A stretch of 64,000 bases of DNA from UBA1351 sp965140555 (GTDB taxonomy: Bacteria; Bacillota; Clostridia; Lachnospirales; Vallitaleaceae). Numbering within the stretch: position 1 is the stretch's first letter; the number at the start of each line of letters is the position of its first letter. The stretch is taken from positions 3,100,001 through 3,164,000 of the forward strand of contig OZ223259.1 of NCBI GenBank assembly GCA_965140555.1, written 5' to 3'. Under the pieces are notes generated by a model. It saw only the letters and a list, made by a program, of their open reading frames with translations, was not told where the DNA came from and ran no database searches. A program made the position numbers and the translations under genes. Of this stretch, positions 34,757-43,711 are shown one piece after another.

Positions 34757-35881
34757 GTGAAAATGTTTACCAAAGATGCACTAATGAACTTAATGCAAAC
34801 ACATGATGACCCATGCATCTCAATTTTTATACCCACAAGCAGAAAAGGGAATGAGAGTAACCAAGGGCGTATTCGACTTAAGAATGCCATGGATCATATT
34901 GAAGAGCAATTGATAGCGAGAGAAATGCGCAAACCTGATAGGGAGTCGTTATTAAGTCCTCTAAACCGTTTGCTTGAGGATACAATGTTTTGGCAATATC
35001 AACAGGATACATTGGCTATCTTTATAAATCCAAATAGCTTCGAGTGGTATACACTGCCTTTAGAGACAGAGGAAGAAGTTATCGTCAACAGTTATTACTA
35101 TATTAAACCTCTCTTACCGCTGTACAATGGTATTGAGACCTTCTATATATTAGCAGTAAGCCAGAAAAATGTTGCCCTGTATCGGAATGATATATATGGT
35201 ATAGAACCGATAGAAACGTCAGAGTTGCCCAAAAACCTTATGGATGCACTTATGTACGATACACCTGAACGACATCTACAACGTAACGGAGGGGCAGGAG
35301 GCTATCATGGGTTTGGAGGTATCAGCGAACACGAAAAGGCTGATTTGGCTCAATATCTAAGGAAAGTGGATAGTGGTGTGAGAAAGTTAATTACAGAAGA
35401 AGCCGCTCCTTTGATTTTTGCCGGTGTAAATTATCTAGGAGCTATCTATAAAGAGGTGCAAACCTATCCTCATTTCATCCCAATGACAATAGAGGGAAAT
35501 CCGAAGGAATACGATAAACATGCCTTGCATCAACGGGCTATGGAAATTATAGAGCCGCTCAATGAAACCCATCGTCAGGATGCCCATAAGCGCTATGAAG
35601 ATTTGTTGGAAAGTCGTAAGGCATTGACATCCATTGACGATATAGTAAGTTCAGCCTTCTATAAGAAGGTAGATACCCTCTTTATTCCTAAACATGCGAA
35701 CTGTTGGGGGAATTTTGATGCAACGACGGGGGATGTCAAGCAACATGATGTCTACAATAAAGATGACGAAGAGTTATATAATTTTGCCGCTGTTTATACA
35801 ATTTTAAATGGTGGTCATGTGTATTTGATTGAAGGCAATCAAAATGAACAGGAAGCAGTGGGCGCTATTTTACGCTATTAA
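34757..35881 (+). CDS. baeRF-family protein (bacterial archaeo-eukaryotic release-factor-like)
   Basis: 374 residues if started at GTG 34757, eight nt from AAGGAGGA; ATG 34763 is the alternative at 14 nt. The pattern is that of bacterial eRF1/Pelota-like proteins (baeRF family 3/7): C-I-S-I-F-I-P-T near the N-terminus, an I-R-L-K-N-A motif, W-Q-Y-Q-Q-D-T-L-A-I-F-I, a mid-protein Y-H-G-F-G-G, then L-I-F-A-G-V-N-Y-L and a terminal I-L-N-G-G-H-V-Y domain. Such proteins are proposed to work on ribosomes, possibly in rescue; no function is proven for this subgroup. Single gene with its own promoter and terminator. Confidence 0.8.
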   Translation: MKMFTKDALMNLMQTHDDPCISIFIPTSRKGNESNQGRIRLKNAMDHIEEQLIAREMRKPDRESLLSPLNRLLEDTMFWQYQQDTLAIFINPNSFEWYTLPLETEEEVIVNSYYYIKPLLPLYNGIETFYILAVSQKNVALYRNDIYGIEPIETSELPKNLMDALMYDTPERHLQRNGGAGGYHGFGGISEHEKADLAQYLRKVDSGVRKLITEEAAPLIFAGVNYLGAIYKEVQTYPHFIPMTIEGNPKEYDKHALHQRAMEIIEPLNETHRQDAHKRYEDLLESRKALTSIDDIVSSAFYKKVDTLFIPKHANCWGNFDATTGDVKQHDVYNKDDEELYNFAAVYTILNGGHVYLIEGNQNEQEAVGAILRY

Positions 35882-35904
35882 ATTATGAAAAATAGTGGCA
35901 AGCT

Positions 35905-35935
35905 AAATGGAGAGTCGGATGGACTCTCCATTTTT
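35905..35935 (+). terminator. Rho-independent terminator after the baeRF gene
   Basis: AAATGGAGAGTC pairs with GACTCTCCATTT around GGATG; the T run overlaps the 3' arm. Confidence 0.88.
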
Positions 35936-35986
35936 GAAGGACTAAGTCATAGGGTAGAGTTCGATAAAAAATTTACAATCATTTGC

Positions 35987-36015
35987 TTGACAGTTGGAAA
36001 ATCCTATGTTAAGAT
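35987..36015 (+). promoter_or_regulatory. SigmaA promoter of the disulfide oxidoreductase gene
   Basis: Consensus TTGACA (35987-35992), 17-nt spacer, TAAGAT (36010-36015), about 55 nt before the start. Confidence 0.7.
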
Positions 36016-36070
36016 TATCTTAAAGTTAAACACAATTAAATTGTGCGCAATACAAAAAGGAGGAAAAAAG

Positions 36071-37459
36071 ATGGCAGCAATAGATATGATTGTCATAGGG
36101 TCCGGATCAGGTGGTATGACTGTTGCTTACACAGCCATAGGCTTTGGTAAAAAAGTGCTTATGATTGATAGAAACAAGCCGGGCGGCGAGTGTACGTGGT
36201 CCGGATGTATTCCGAGTAAGGCGCTCATTAACCAAGCAAATGATATACATACAGCAGGCAAATACGCCACCGTTAAGGTAGATACAGCATCGGTGATGAG
36301 CCAAGTAAGAGATGTCATTGATCATGTATATGCCGGTGAAAGTATTGAGGTGCTTAAGAAAGACGGTATAGATTTTGTTATGGGCGAAGCAAAGTTTGTA
36401 GATGCCCATCATGTAGAGGTTAACGGCACCATATATGAAGGGAAAAAGATAGTCATTTGTACAGGGTCTTCACCAATGGTTCCGCCTATTGACGGACTTA
36501 AGGATGTTCCTTACTTGACGAATGATACGTTTTTCCGCCAAGAAGACTTACCAAAGTCAATGTTGGTATTAGGCGCAGGAGCTATCGGCATGGAAATGGC
36601 CCAAGCAATGACACGTCTTGGTGTAGAGGTTCAAGTGGTTGAGATGGCAGACAGTATTCTTCCTAGAGAGGATAAGGAACTTACAGACAAACTTCAGACA
36701 AAACTCGAGGCTGAAGGATGTGTTATGCATGTAGGAACCAAAGCTGTCGGTGTTACGTATGAAGATGGACAAGTACATCTAACCGTTGAAAAGAATGGTG
36801 CCAAGAAAAGTCTTGTTGGGGACAAAATCTTACTTGCCTTAGGACGTCGTCCGAATATAGAAGCACTGAACCTTGAAGCGGCAGGCATTGCGTACAACAA
36901 AAAAGGAATTACAGTCGATGATTATATGCGGACGTCAGCCAAAGGTGTATATGCAGTTGGTGATGTGGCCGGTCCATACTTGTTTTCTCATATGGCAAAT
37001 GTGCAGGGAATACAGGCAGTACAAAATGCGGTGCTCCCAGTGATTAATCGAAAAGTGAACTATGATCATGTTGCTTGGACGACATTTACATCGCCGGAGT
37101 TGGCTACGGCAGGTATGACAGAAGCTCAAGCAAGAGAACGCTACGGTGATAGCATTCGTGTATACCGACGAAGTTATGATGAACTTGATCGTGCGAAAAC
37201 GAAACCGGGTTCGTTAGGTGAAGTTAAATTAATCTGTAATCGCAAAGGGAAAATCTTGGGATGCTCTATATTAGGTGACCGTGCCGGTGAGATGATTTCA
37301 GAGGTGCAGGTAATAAAGACACTTGGCAAGAATGTCTCCAAGTTGTCCGGAGTGATTCATCCATATCCAACATATAGTGAGATTCTTAATAAGATTGGTA
37401 AGAAAGCAGCTGTTGATAATCTTTTTCAATTACCTGTAGTTCGTTGGTTTACATCTTAA
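36071..37459 (+). CDS. FAD-dependent pyridine nucleotide-disulfide oxidoreductase
   Basis: 462 residues from the ATG at 36071 (AAAGGAGGAAAAAAG before it). An N-terminal FAD site G-S-G-S-G-G-M is followed by the redox pair in G-G-E-C-T-W-S-G-C-I-P-S-K, a NAD(P) site V-L-G-A-G-A-I-G-M-E-M, the FAD-binding V-Y-A-V-G-D-V-A-G and a C-terminal dimer domain with I-H-P-Y-P-T-Y-S-E. The Trp-Ser between the cysteines differs from the L-N-V-G spacing residues of true lipoamide dehydrogenases and recalls the mercuric-reductase-like branch. No 2-oxoacid dehydrogenase, glycine-cleavage or mer genes are near; the substrate is unknown. Confidence 0.85.
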   Translation: MAAIDMIVIGSGSGGMTVAYTAIGFGKKVLMIDRNKPGGECTWSGCIPSKALINQANDIHTAGKYATVKVDTASVMSQVRDVIDHVYAGESIEVLKKDGIDFVMGEAKFVDAHHVEVNGTIYEGKKIVICTGSSPMVPPIDGLKDVPYLTNDTFFRQEDLPKSMLVLGAGAIGMEMAQAMTRLGVEVQVVEMADSILPREDKELTDKLQTKLEAEGCVMHVGTKAVGVTYEDGQVHLTVEKNGAKKSLVGDKILLALGRRPNIEALNLEAAGIAYNKKGITVDDYMRTSAKGVYAVGDVAGPYLFSHMANVQGIQAVQNAVLPVINRKVNYDHVAWTTFTSPELATAGMTEAQARERYGDSIRVYRRSYDELDRAKTKPGSLGEVKLICNRKGKILGCSILGDRAGEMISEVQVIKTLGKNVSKLSGVIHPYPTYSEILNKIGKKAAVDNLFQLPVVRWFTS

Positions 37460-37502
37460 AAACAAAGGACAAGTTGATTCAAGTGTAGAAAGAAGATTGA
37501 CG

Positions 37503-37994
37503 ATGAAAAGAAAAAAAAGAGAAAGAAGGAAAATAATGTATATTGTACTAGGTGTTATAGTCGGATTAATTGCAATTATGTTTGGTGTTATTATGATTCA
37601 AAACCAGAAACCGCAAATAAAGTTAGGACTTGAAAATGGACGTTTAAGAGAAATTCCGAACAAACAAAATGCTGTATCAACACAAACAGCATATGATGAC
37701 AAGAAGATTGATCCACTACCGATGAAGTCATCAGTAAAAGCATCAAAAGATGCCATGAAATATGCCTTCAAACAATACGGTGATATTGTTATTGAAGATG
37801 AAAATGTAAACTATATCTATGCAATCGCAACAACGGGTACGATGAAATTTCATGATGATATTGAGGTTTACGTTGATGATAAGAAAGGTGTTGTAGAATT
37901 TCGATCAGCCTCAAGGGCCGGGTATGGCGATATGGGCCTTAACCGCAAACGGTTCAATGAATTGGCAGAATTTTACCGTTCTTATCAAGAATAA
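37503..37994 (+). CDS. DUF1499 protein, membrane-anchored
   Basis: 163 residues from the ATG at 37503. A very basic N-terminus (K-R-K-K-R-E-R-R-K) is followed by one membrane helix at ~12-34, then the DUF1499 domain: I-D-P-L-P near 72, A-T-T-G-T-M-K-F-H-D-D-I-E-V-Y-V, and V-E-F-R-S-A-S-R-A-G-Y-G-D-M-G-L-N-R-K-R, the family's best-conserved stretch. Function of the family is not established. It begins 43 nt after the oxidoreductase gene and may be transcribed with it. Confidence 0.85.
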   Translation: MKRKKRERRKIMYIVLGVIVGLIAIMFGVIMIQNQKPQIKLGLENGRLREIPNKQNAVSTQTAYDDKKIDPLPMKSSVKASKDAMKYAFKQYGDIVIEDENVNYIYAIATTGTMKFHDDIEVYVDDKKGVVEFRSASRAGYGDMGLNRKRFNELAEFYRSYQE

Positions 37995-38078
37995 GAAAGA
38001 TTTAAGAAATTTATAAGAAGTCTTTAAAAAACAATGCCTTCATTTGTGGTTTAATAAGGATGAAGGAGTTGTTTTTTT

Positions 38079-38189
38079 ATGCGTCGATTACTAAGACATA
38101 TTCGATGGTCACGTGTTGTCGTTGTGATGATGACTGTCGTGTTAACAATAATAGTTGGTTATAATCTTGCCCTCTCAATGATGCCCTAA
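38079..38189 (+). CDS. 36-residue membrane peptide
   Basis: A short ORF with a good ribosome binding site (TGAAGGAG at 38061-38068, ten nt ahead of ATG). The peptide has a basic N-terminus (M-R-R-L-L-R-H-I-R-W-S-R) and one hydrophobic segment (V-V-V-V-M-M-T-V-V-L-T-I-I-V-G-Y). Its stop codon lies in the inner part of a terminator hairpin, so the transcript would end right after it. Family not recognised; the site, topology and terminator make it a credible small gene. Confidence 0.55.
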   Translation: MRRLLRHIRWSRVVVVMMTVVLTIIVGYNLALSMMP

Positions 38190-38214
38190 GGGATAATGAG
38201 AGGGTGTTTTTTTT
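38170..38214 (+). terminator. Terminator overlapping the 36-residue ORF
   Basis: CCCTCTCA pairs with TGAGAGGG, with an inner CCC-TAA-GGG whose TAA is the stop codon; followed by a long T run. Confidence 0.88.
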
Positions 38215-38263
38215 CTGTAAATGTGCTATGCTAAATTCATTAAAAGGTTAAAGGAGTGAAAAC

Positions 38264-39334
38264 ATGGACACATTACGTGAAGCATTTAAGAATTGCAGTG
38301 ATTTTATAGGTGGGAACGGTCCAAGAACAGTTTCTGTTTTGATGGAAGCATTAAAGGACGTTGATCCTAGTATAGAGAGTGACATGTACGGAAAAGGCCA
38401 ATGGATAAGCAGTTTTGAGAAAGAATTGGCAAGTGAAGCGGGAATGGAAGACGGTGTGTTTTTTCCTAGCGGTACTATGGCCCAGCAAATAGGCTTACGT
38501 ATTGCATGTGATCAACGTCAAGAGATGTCAGTGGCTTATCATCCGTTATGTCATTTGGAGATTCATGAGCAACATGGATTGCATGAGTTACACCATATAA
38601 AAGCTCATTTGTTGGGAGACCGGGATCGGATGTTTACCTTAGAGGATGTGAAAAATCTAGAAGCACCCATTGCAGCACTCCTTGTGGAATTACCACAACG
38701 TGAACTTGGTGGCTTTCTACCTTCTTATGATGAACTTGTAGCCATAAGTGATTACTGTAGAACCAATCATATACATCTGCATCTAGATGGAGCTAGACTA
38801 TTTGAAGTACTGCCCTATTATGGCAAATCCATAGATGATATTTGCCGTCTTTTTGACAGTGTTTACCTTTCATTTTATAAAGGCATTGGTGGTATTGCAG
38901 GTGCAATATTATTGGGAAGTCAGGCACTGTGTGATGAAGCGCGAATCTGGAAACGTCGTCATGGCGGTGATTTGATTAGTTTATATCCATACATTATATC
39001 AGCCAAATATTATATGGATAAACGCCGACCATTGATGCCGACATATTATGAAAAAGCCAAGGAACTGGCCAAGGCATTGAATACCTGCCCTAAGATTGCA
39101 ACGAGGCCACATACACCTGTGTCCAATATGTTTCATGTATACTTGGATGAGCCAAAAGAAAAGGTCATACCGTTCCTTGTCGATTTGTATAAAAAGACAG
39201 GTATCGGTATGACCGGTTATCTGACACAAAAAGGAGAGCATGAATGCTTCTTTGAAGTATCAGTAGGTGATAGCATCTTCGCTATCGATGATGTACGGCT
39301 ACAAGCATTTATAAAGAGTTTGAATCACTTATAG
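38264..39334 (+). CDS. Threonine aldolase-like PLP enzyme (beta-eliminating lyase family)
   Basis: 356 residues; ATG after AAAGGAGTGAAAAC. Fold-type I features: Y-G-K-G-Q-W near 43, F-P-S-G-T-M-A-Q-Q near 67-75, L-H-L-D-G-A-R-L with the cofactor-binding Asp, and S-F-Y-K-G-I-G-G with the Schiff-base Lys. The overall order matches low-specificity L-threonine aldolases, which split threonine or allo-threonine to glycine and acetaldehyde; related beta-hydroxy amino acids are possible substrates. Converges with the M29 peptidase gene, one base apart. Confidence 0.85.
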   Translation: MDTLREAFKNCSDFIGGNGPRTVSVLMEALKDVDPSIESDMYGKGQWISSFEKELASEAGMEDGVFFPSGTMAQQIGLRIACDQRQEMSVAYHPLCHLEIHEQHGLHELHHIKAHLLGDRDRMFTLEDVKNLEAPIAALLVELPQRELGGFLPSYDELVAISDYCRTNHIHLHLDGARLFEVLPYYGKSIDDICRLFDSVYLSFYKGIGGIAGAILLGSQALCDEARIWKRRHGGDLISLYPYIISAKYYMDKRRPLMPTYYEKAKELAKALNTCPKIATRPHTPVSNMFHVYLDEPKEKVIPFLVDLYKKTGIGMTGYLTQKGEHECFFEVSVGDSIFAIDDVRLQAFIKSLNHL

Positions 39335-39335
39335 A

Positions 39336-40565
39336 TTACTCAATAACAAAGTTTCCGTCACGCATGATGGGAACTTTGTTGCCGTTTGGAAGAACTCCGG
39401 TAACGGATAAATCCTTGGTACCCACCATAAAGTCCACATGTGCGAGAGAATCATTGACACCATGCGCTTCTAATTCATTAGCATCCATGGAAGGTCCACC
39501 TTCTATACATACAGGGTATGCACGTCCGATAGCAAAGTGACAGGAAGCATTTTCATCGAAAAGCGTATTGTAGAAAATGGTTTTTAGATTGGAAATAGGT
39601 GAGTCATAAGGAACTAAGGCAACTTCACCAAGGAAATGGGATCCTTCATCGGTATCAACCAGTGTCTGTAATGTCTCTCGATTCTTGCCGGCGTTGAAGT
39701 CGACAATTTTACCGTCTTTGAATTCAAACCAAAAATCTTCAATGAGTACACCGTTGTAACTAAGAGGCAGGGAGCTAACGATTTTACCGTTGACACCTGT
39801 CTTTTTGGGTAGGGAGAAGATTTCTTCTGTGGGCATATTAGCGATAAATTTGTAGTGTTTAATTTCATGGTCGTCACCACCGCCAAACCAGACATGATTT
39901 TCCGGTAATTCAACGGTAACATCGGTTCCGATGCTGTTCTTGTATTCTAACGCACTGAATTGATGACTATTCATAAATTCCAAGTAGATATCCAATTGTT
40001 TTTGATGATCATCCCAGGCTTTTACAGGATCCTCTAAATCAGCGCGTGTTGTATGATAGATGGCAGCCCATAGTTTGTCAACAGCTTCATCTATGGGAAG
40101 GTCGGGATAAACTTTACTTGCCCATGATGGTGTTGCTATGCTGGCTACGCACCAAGCAATCTTATTATTCATTGCGTGATCATAATAAGGTTTGAAGGCT
40201 TGTTTAGAACCTTTGGCACTACGACTTAAGCGTTCAGGGTCAATGCCTGAAAGTAAATCAGGATCTGAACCGTCAATGATAAGGAAAGCAGCATCTTTAT
40301 AGACATAATCATTATTGATATGTAGTGTCCACTCTTGGGGAGCATCAAAAACGTCGTCAGGAGCGAGTTCAAAGCGAGTTTTTGTGCTGATTTCATCACT
40401 CCAGGATATGATAACGTCACGAGCGCCTGCTTCATAGGCATGTTTTGCACAAGCTCGCACTAATTCTTTGGCTTGTATATCTGCTTTAATGACAAGATAT
40501 TGATTGGGTTGTATAGCGACACCGCTTAAGACAAGCAGTTTTGCATAGTTATCTAAATAATTCAT
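39336..40565 (-). CDS. Aminopeptidase, M29 family (AmpS/PepS-like)
   Basis: 409 residues; ATG preceded on the minus strand by TAAGGAGGTCTACT. N-terminal L-D-N-Y-A-K-L-L-V-L-S-G-V-A-I-Q-P and A-Y-E-A-G-A-R-D-V are typical. Candidate metal ligands are spread over the second half: the Glu of G-V-L-I-E-D-F-W-F-E-F, the Glu in L-G-E-V-A-L-V-P, then N-E-N-like acidic/His sites in A-S-C-H-F-A-I-G-R and a C-terminal H-V-D-F-M-V-G. These cytoplasmic metallopeptidases release N-terminal residues from peptides. Single gene. Confidence 0.93.
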   Translation of the reverse strand: MNYLDNYAKLLVLSGVAIQPNQYLVIKADIQAKELVRACAKHAYEAGARDVIISWSDEISTKTRFELAPDDVFDAPQEWTLHINNDYVYKDAAFLIIDGSDPDLLSGIDPERLSRSAKGSKQAFKPYYDHAMNNKIAWCVASIATPSWASKVYPDLPIDEAVDKLWAAIYHTTRADLEDPVKAWDDHQKQLDIYLEFMNSHQFSALEYKNSIGTDVTVELPENHVWFGGGDDHEIKHYKFIANMPTEEIFSLPKKTGVNGKIVSSLPLSYNGVLIEDFWFEFKDGKIVDFNAGKNRETLQTLVDTDEGSHFLGEVALVPYDSPISNLKTIFYNTLFDENASCHFAIGRAYPVCIEGGPSMDANELEAHGVNDSLAHVDFMVGTKDLSVTGVLPNGNKVPIMRDGNFVIE

Positions 40566-40723
40566 AGTAGACCTCCTTAAAGTATTTCTTTATACATAGT
40601 ATATCAGATTCTTACATAATAATGTTGCTAAGTTTGAGGGGGAAAACCATTGGAATATAGACGTATTGGTTAGATACTACTATAAATTTGAAGAACATAA
40701 ACTGTGAAACACAAACAAAAGTA

Positions 40724-40752
40724 TTGACATAGTTTTGAATATATTATACAAT
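40724..40752 (+). promoter_or_regulatory. SigmaA promoter of the LacI-family regulator gene
   Basis: Consensus TTGACA (40724-40729), 17-nt spacer, TACAAT (40747-40752). An operator-like palindrome lies directly downstream. Confidence 0.82.
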
Positions 40753-40761
40753 AGTTACAAA

Positions 40762-40773
40762 GAAAACGGTTTC
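40762..40773 (+). promoter_or_regulatory. Predicted LacI-family operator 1
   Basis: GAAAACGGTTTC, a 12-bp palindrome with the central CG usual for LacI-family sites, placed at the expected transcription start of the regulator gene. Its reverse complement, GAAACCGTTTTC, is identical to the site before the neopullulanase gene. Confidence 0.78.
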
Positions 40774-40789
40774 CAAGGAGAGATGATAT

Positions 40790-41785
40790 TTGGTTTCAAT
40801 TAATGATGTGGCTAAGCGGGCAGGTGTCGCAAAATCAACAGTATCAAAAGTATTGAATAATTATCAGATGGTTAGTGAAAAAACAAGACGTAAGGTGGAA
40901 GAAGCGGTGGAAGAGTTGGGTTATGTGCCGAATTCCGTTGCGGTCTCTTTATCTAAGAAGTCGTTTAATCGTGTAGGACTCATCGTGGACATTCAACATC
41001 AGCGTCAATTCGTTGATGAAATCGGAATGCAACACTTAACCGGTGCCTTTGATAAATCGAAAGAATATGGTATTGATGTGGTTACTTTCTTTTCTTCTCA
41101 ATTTGAAGGCATGTCAAGTAAAGATATTAAAGGTTACCTTAAGTCGCAACGAATCAATTGCTTGATTATATACAATCTTTCCATAGAAGATAAGAATTTG
41201 AAGGAACTTATTGATAAAGAAGAGTTTTATTGTGTACTCGTTGATGCACCTTATGTAAATGATAAAACATCGGCGGTGACAATAGACCATGCTAAGGCGC
41301 AGTACGAAGTGGCGAAGAAAACTATTACAGAAAACGTCATAGCCGACCGTGTGCTGTATATTGCAGGAGGCAAGCGGGGCTATATATCAGAAACACGCAT
41401 GCAGGGTATAAAGGACTTGCATAAAGAAATGGCATTTGAATTGACGGTAGAATATGGTGAGTTTAATGAAGCGAAAGCAAGGGACATTGTTTTTGAACAT
41501 GCAGAGCATGTGGATATTATCGTATGTGCATCAGATCTAATGGCTATAGGTTCTGTCTTTGCATTAACGGAAATTGACATTTTTCATCCGGTTTGCGGAT
41601 TTGATGGGATTACCCTTATGGGGTATACCAAAATTGCGATGAACACGGTTCGTCAAAATTTTTATATGAAATCGCAGAAAGCCTTTGATGAACTTAAACG
41701 ATTGATTGACGGCAAAAAAGGTCGAAAACGGATTCTTCCATATGAAGTATGTACGATTGATTATATGGATGTTATTCATCATTAA
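40790..41785 (+). CDS. LacI-family transcriptional regulator (probable maltodextrin repressor)
   Basis: 331 residues; TTG start supported by AAGGAG nine nt ahead and by the family's usual first residues (V-S-I-N-D-V-A-K-R-A-G-V-A). The helix-turn-helix and hinge run to V-P-N-S-V-A-V-S-L; the remainder is a periplasmic-binding-like sugar-sensing domain. The gene sits between two matching palindromes, one in its own promoter and one before the starch enzyme genes, so it most likely represses itself and that operon until a maltodextrin is present. Ligand identity is inferred from neighbours. Confidence 0.88.
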   Translation: MVSINDVAKRAGVAKSTVSKVLNNYQMVSEKTRRKVEEAVEELGYVPNSVAVSLSKKSFNRVGLIVDIQHQRQFVDEIGMQHLTGAFDKSKEYGIDVVTFFSSQFEGMSSKDIKGYLKSQRINCLIIYNLSIEDKNLKELIDKEEFYCVLVDAPYVNDKTSAVTIDHAKAQYEVAKKTITENVIADRVLYIAGGKRGYISETRMQGIKDLHKEMAFELTVEYGEFNEAKARDIVFEHAEHVDIIVCASDLMAIGSVFALTEIDIFHPVCGFDGITLMGYTKIAMNTVRQNFYMKSQKAFDELKRLIDGKKGRKRILPYEVCTIDYMDVIHH

Positions 41786-41824
41786 CAAAACGTGAGAGTG
41801 GATTTGAATGATGTGTAGCAATCC

Positions 41825-41856
41825 TATAATTTTATAGAATAAAAGAAACCGTTTTC
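41825..41856 (+). promoter_or_regulatory. Promoter -10 and LacI-family operator 2 of the starch operon
   Basis: TATAAT at 41825-41830, with a weak TTTGAA-like -35 15-16 nt before it, and GAAACCGTTTTC at 41845-41856, near the transcription start. The operator is the exact inverse of operator 1. Confidence 0.72.
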
Positions 41857-41891
41857 CGTAACTGGAGTTGATAGAAAAGGAAGAGAACATT

Positions 41892-43643
41892 ATGAACCGA
41901 AGTGCAGTATTTCATCGTACATCAGATAACTATTGTTATGCTCTTGATGATCAACGATTAGCAATACAACTTAAAACCGGACAGGATATTGAATCTGTTA
42001 CAATCGTATATGGGGATCCCTTTGATGGTGGCATTCTGGGAGGAAATTGGTCTTGGACCGGAATACATGCCTCTATGGTATGCGATTATGAATTGGACAA
42101 CCATTTGTGGTGGCATATTCATCTTGAACCGGAACATAAACGGTGTAAATATTATTTTATATTAAAGGATAAGAAATCTGAATGTCTTTGCTATTATGAA
42201 GACGGTTTCTATACGGAAGAGGAGGTAAATACATTAAAGAGAAAATGGGCATACTTTATCTTCCCGTGGATGAATAGCTCTGATATTAATCATGTACCCG
42301 GTTGGGTAGGAGAAACAGTATGGTATCAAATTTTCCCGGAGCGTTTTTGTAACGGGAATGTAGAAAATGATCCGGAAGGGACAAAGCCATGGGGCTATCA
42401 TCCGGTGACCAATGAAGAATTTTATGGTGGTGATTTACAGGGTATTATCAATCAATTGGACTATTTGAAGGATTTAGGTATTACGGGACTTTACTTGACG
42501 CCTGTTTTTTTAGCGGAAACAGCCCACAAATATGATACAGAAGATTATTTGATGATTGACCCTCACTTTGGTGATGACCAACAGATGAAACAACTCGTTG
42601 ATGAAGCCCATCAGCGGGGTATAAAAGTTATGCTAGATGGCGTGTTTAATCATTCAGGGCAACAATTTGCTCCTTGGCAGAATGTGTGTGAAAAAGGGCC
42701 GGAATCTCCATATTATGATTGGTTTATGGTTAATGATTGGCCTTTTGAGGATTTAGAGCATACCCGAGGTGGTGAATATTATAGTTTTGCATATACACCG
42801 AACATGCCTAAACTGAACACAAATCATCCTGACGTAATAACATATTTGTTGGATGTCGTTTCAAAATGGATTCGTGTTTATGGAATTGATGGCCTACGTC
42901 TTGATGTGGCCAATGAGTTTTCACATCAATTTAGCAAAGCCTTACATCGACATACAAAATCAATGAACGCAGAGTTTTATCTGTTGGGAGAAATATGGCA
43001 TGATGCGATGCCGTGGCTTAGAGGCGACGAGTTTGACGGGGTTATGAATTATCCGTTGACAACAGCAATTAATGATTTTTGGATTGATCAAAACCAAGAC
43101 AGTCGAAGCTTTGAGATGAAATTAAATCGCAATTTTACCATGTATATGCGCCAGACTAATGATGTGTTGTTCAATTTACTGGATTCTCATGATACCAATC
43201 GCCTTATGGACAAAGTGGGCGATGAAGCCATTTTTTATCAGCAATTGATGCTCTTGTTCCTCATGCCGGGAAGTCCCTGTATCTATTACGGAACAGAAAT
43301 AGCAATGGAAGGCGGGTATGACCCGGATTGTAGAAGATGTATGCCATGGGAAGCAATAGAGCAAGGTGTATATGATAAGCAGATTGACAAAATGAAGCAG
43401 ATAATTCAACTGAGGCATCAATATAGCAGTATGAGAAGCCAAAGGATCGAATTTATTCATAGCAAGAACAATCCGAGACTCATTCACTTAATAAAAGGTG
43501 ATGAGGATTCGAATAAAATAGAAGTATATATCAATGGAGGTGATCATCAGATAAGTATTGAAACAGAGAAGGACATACTTTTTGCACAAAATTTATCAGA
43601 ACACATATTAGGTCCAAAAGGAATCTTGGTTTGTGGGGGTTAA
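41892..43643 (+). CDS. GH13 neopullulanase/cyclomaltodextrinase-type enzyme
   Basis: 583 residues from the ATG at 41892 (AAAAGGAAGAGAACATT before it). An N-terminal ~120-residue CBM34-like domain is followed by the catalytic barrel with region I D-G-V-F-N-H, region II G-L-R-L-D338-V-A-N-E (nucleophile), region III G-E367-I-W-H (acid/base) and region IV D-S-H-D434-T-N-R. CBM34 plus V-A-N-E in region II is typical of the neopullulanase/maltogenic amylase group (GH13_20), which act on maltodextrins, cyclodextrins and pullulan. Without a signal peptide it is predicted to be cytoplasmic, using sugars brought in by the importer encoded next. Confidence 0.92.
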   Translation: MNRSAVFHRTSDNYCYALDDQRLAIQLKTGQDIESVTIVYGDPFDGGILGGNWSWTGIHASMVCDYELDNHLWWHIHLEPEHKRCKYYFILKDKKSECLCYYEDGFYTEEEVNTLKRKWAYFIFPWMNSSDINHVPGWVGETVWYQIFPERFCNGNVENDPEGTKPWGYHPVTNEEFYGGDLQGIINQLDYLKDLGITGLYLTPVFLAETAHKYDTEDYLMIDPHFGDDQQMKQLVDEAHQRGIKVMLDGVFNHSGQQFAPWQNVCEKGPESPYYDWFMVNDWPFEDLEHTRGGEYYSFAYTPNMPKLNTNHPDVITYLLDVVSKWIRVYGIDGLRLDVANEFSHQFSKALHRHTKSMNAEFYLLGEIWHDAMPWLRGDEFDGVMNYPLTTAINDFWIDQNQDSRSFEMKLNRNFTMYMRQTNDVLFNLLDSHDTNRLMDKVGDEAIFYQQLMLLFLMPGSPCIYYGTEIAMEGGYDPDCRRCMPWEAIEQGVYDKQIDKMKQIIQLRHQYSSMRSQRIEFIHSKNNPRLIHLIKGDEDSNKIEVYINGGDHQISIETEKDILFAQNLSEHILGPKGILVCGG

Positions 43644-43711
43644 TAAAAGGTAGCAGACATCCCATAGGGATATGTAACACCATATGACAATATAGAAAAG
43701 GAGATAGAATT

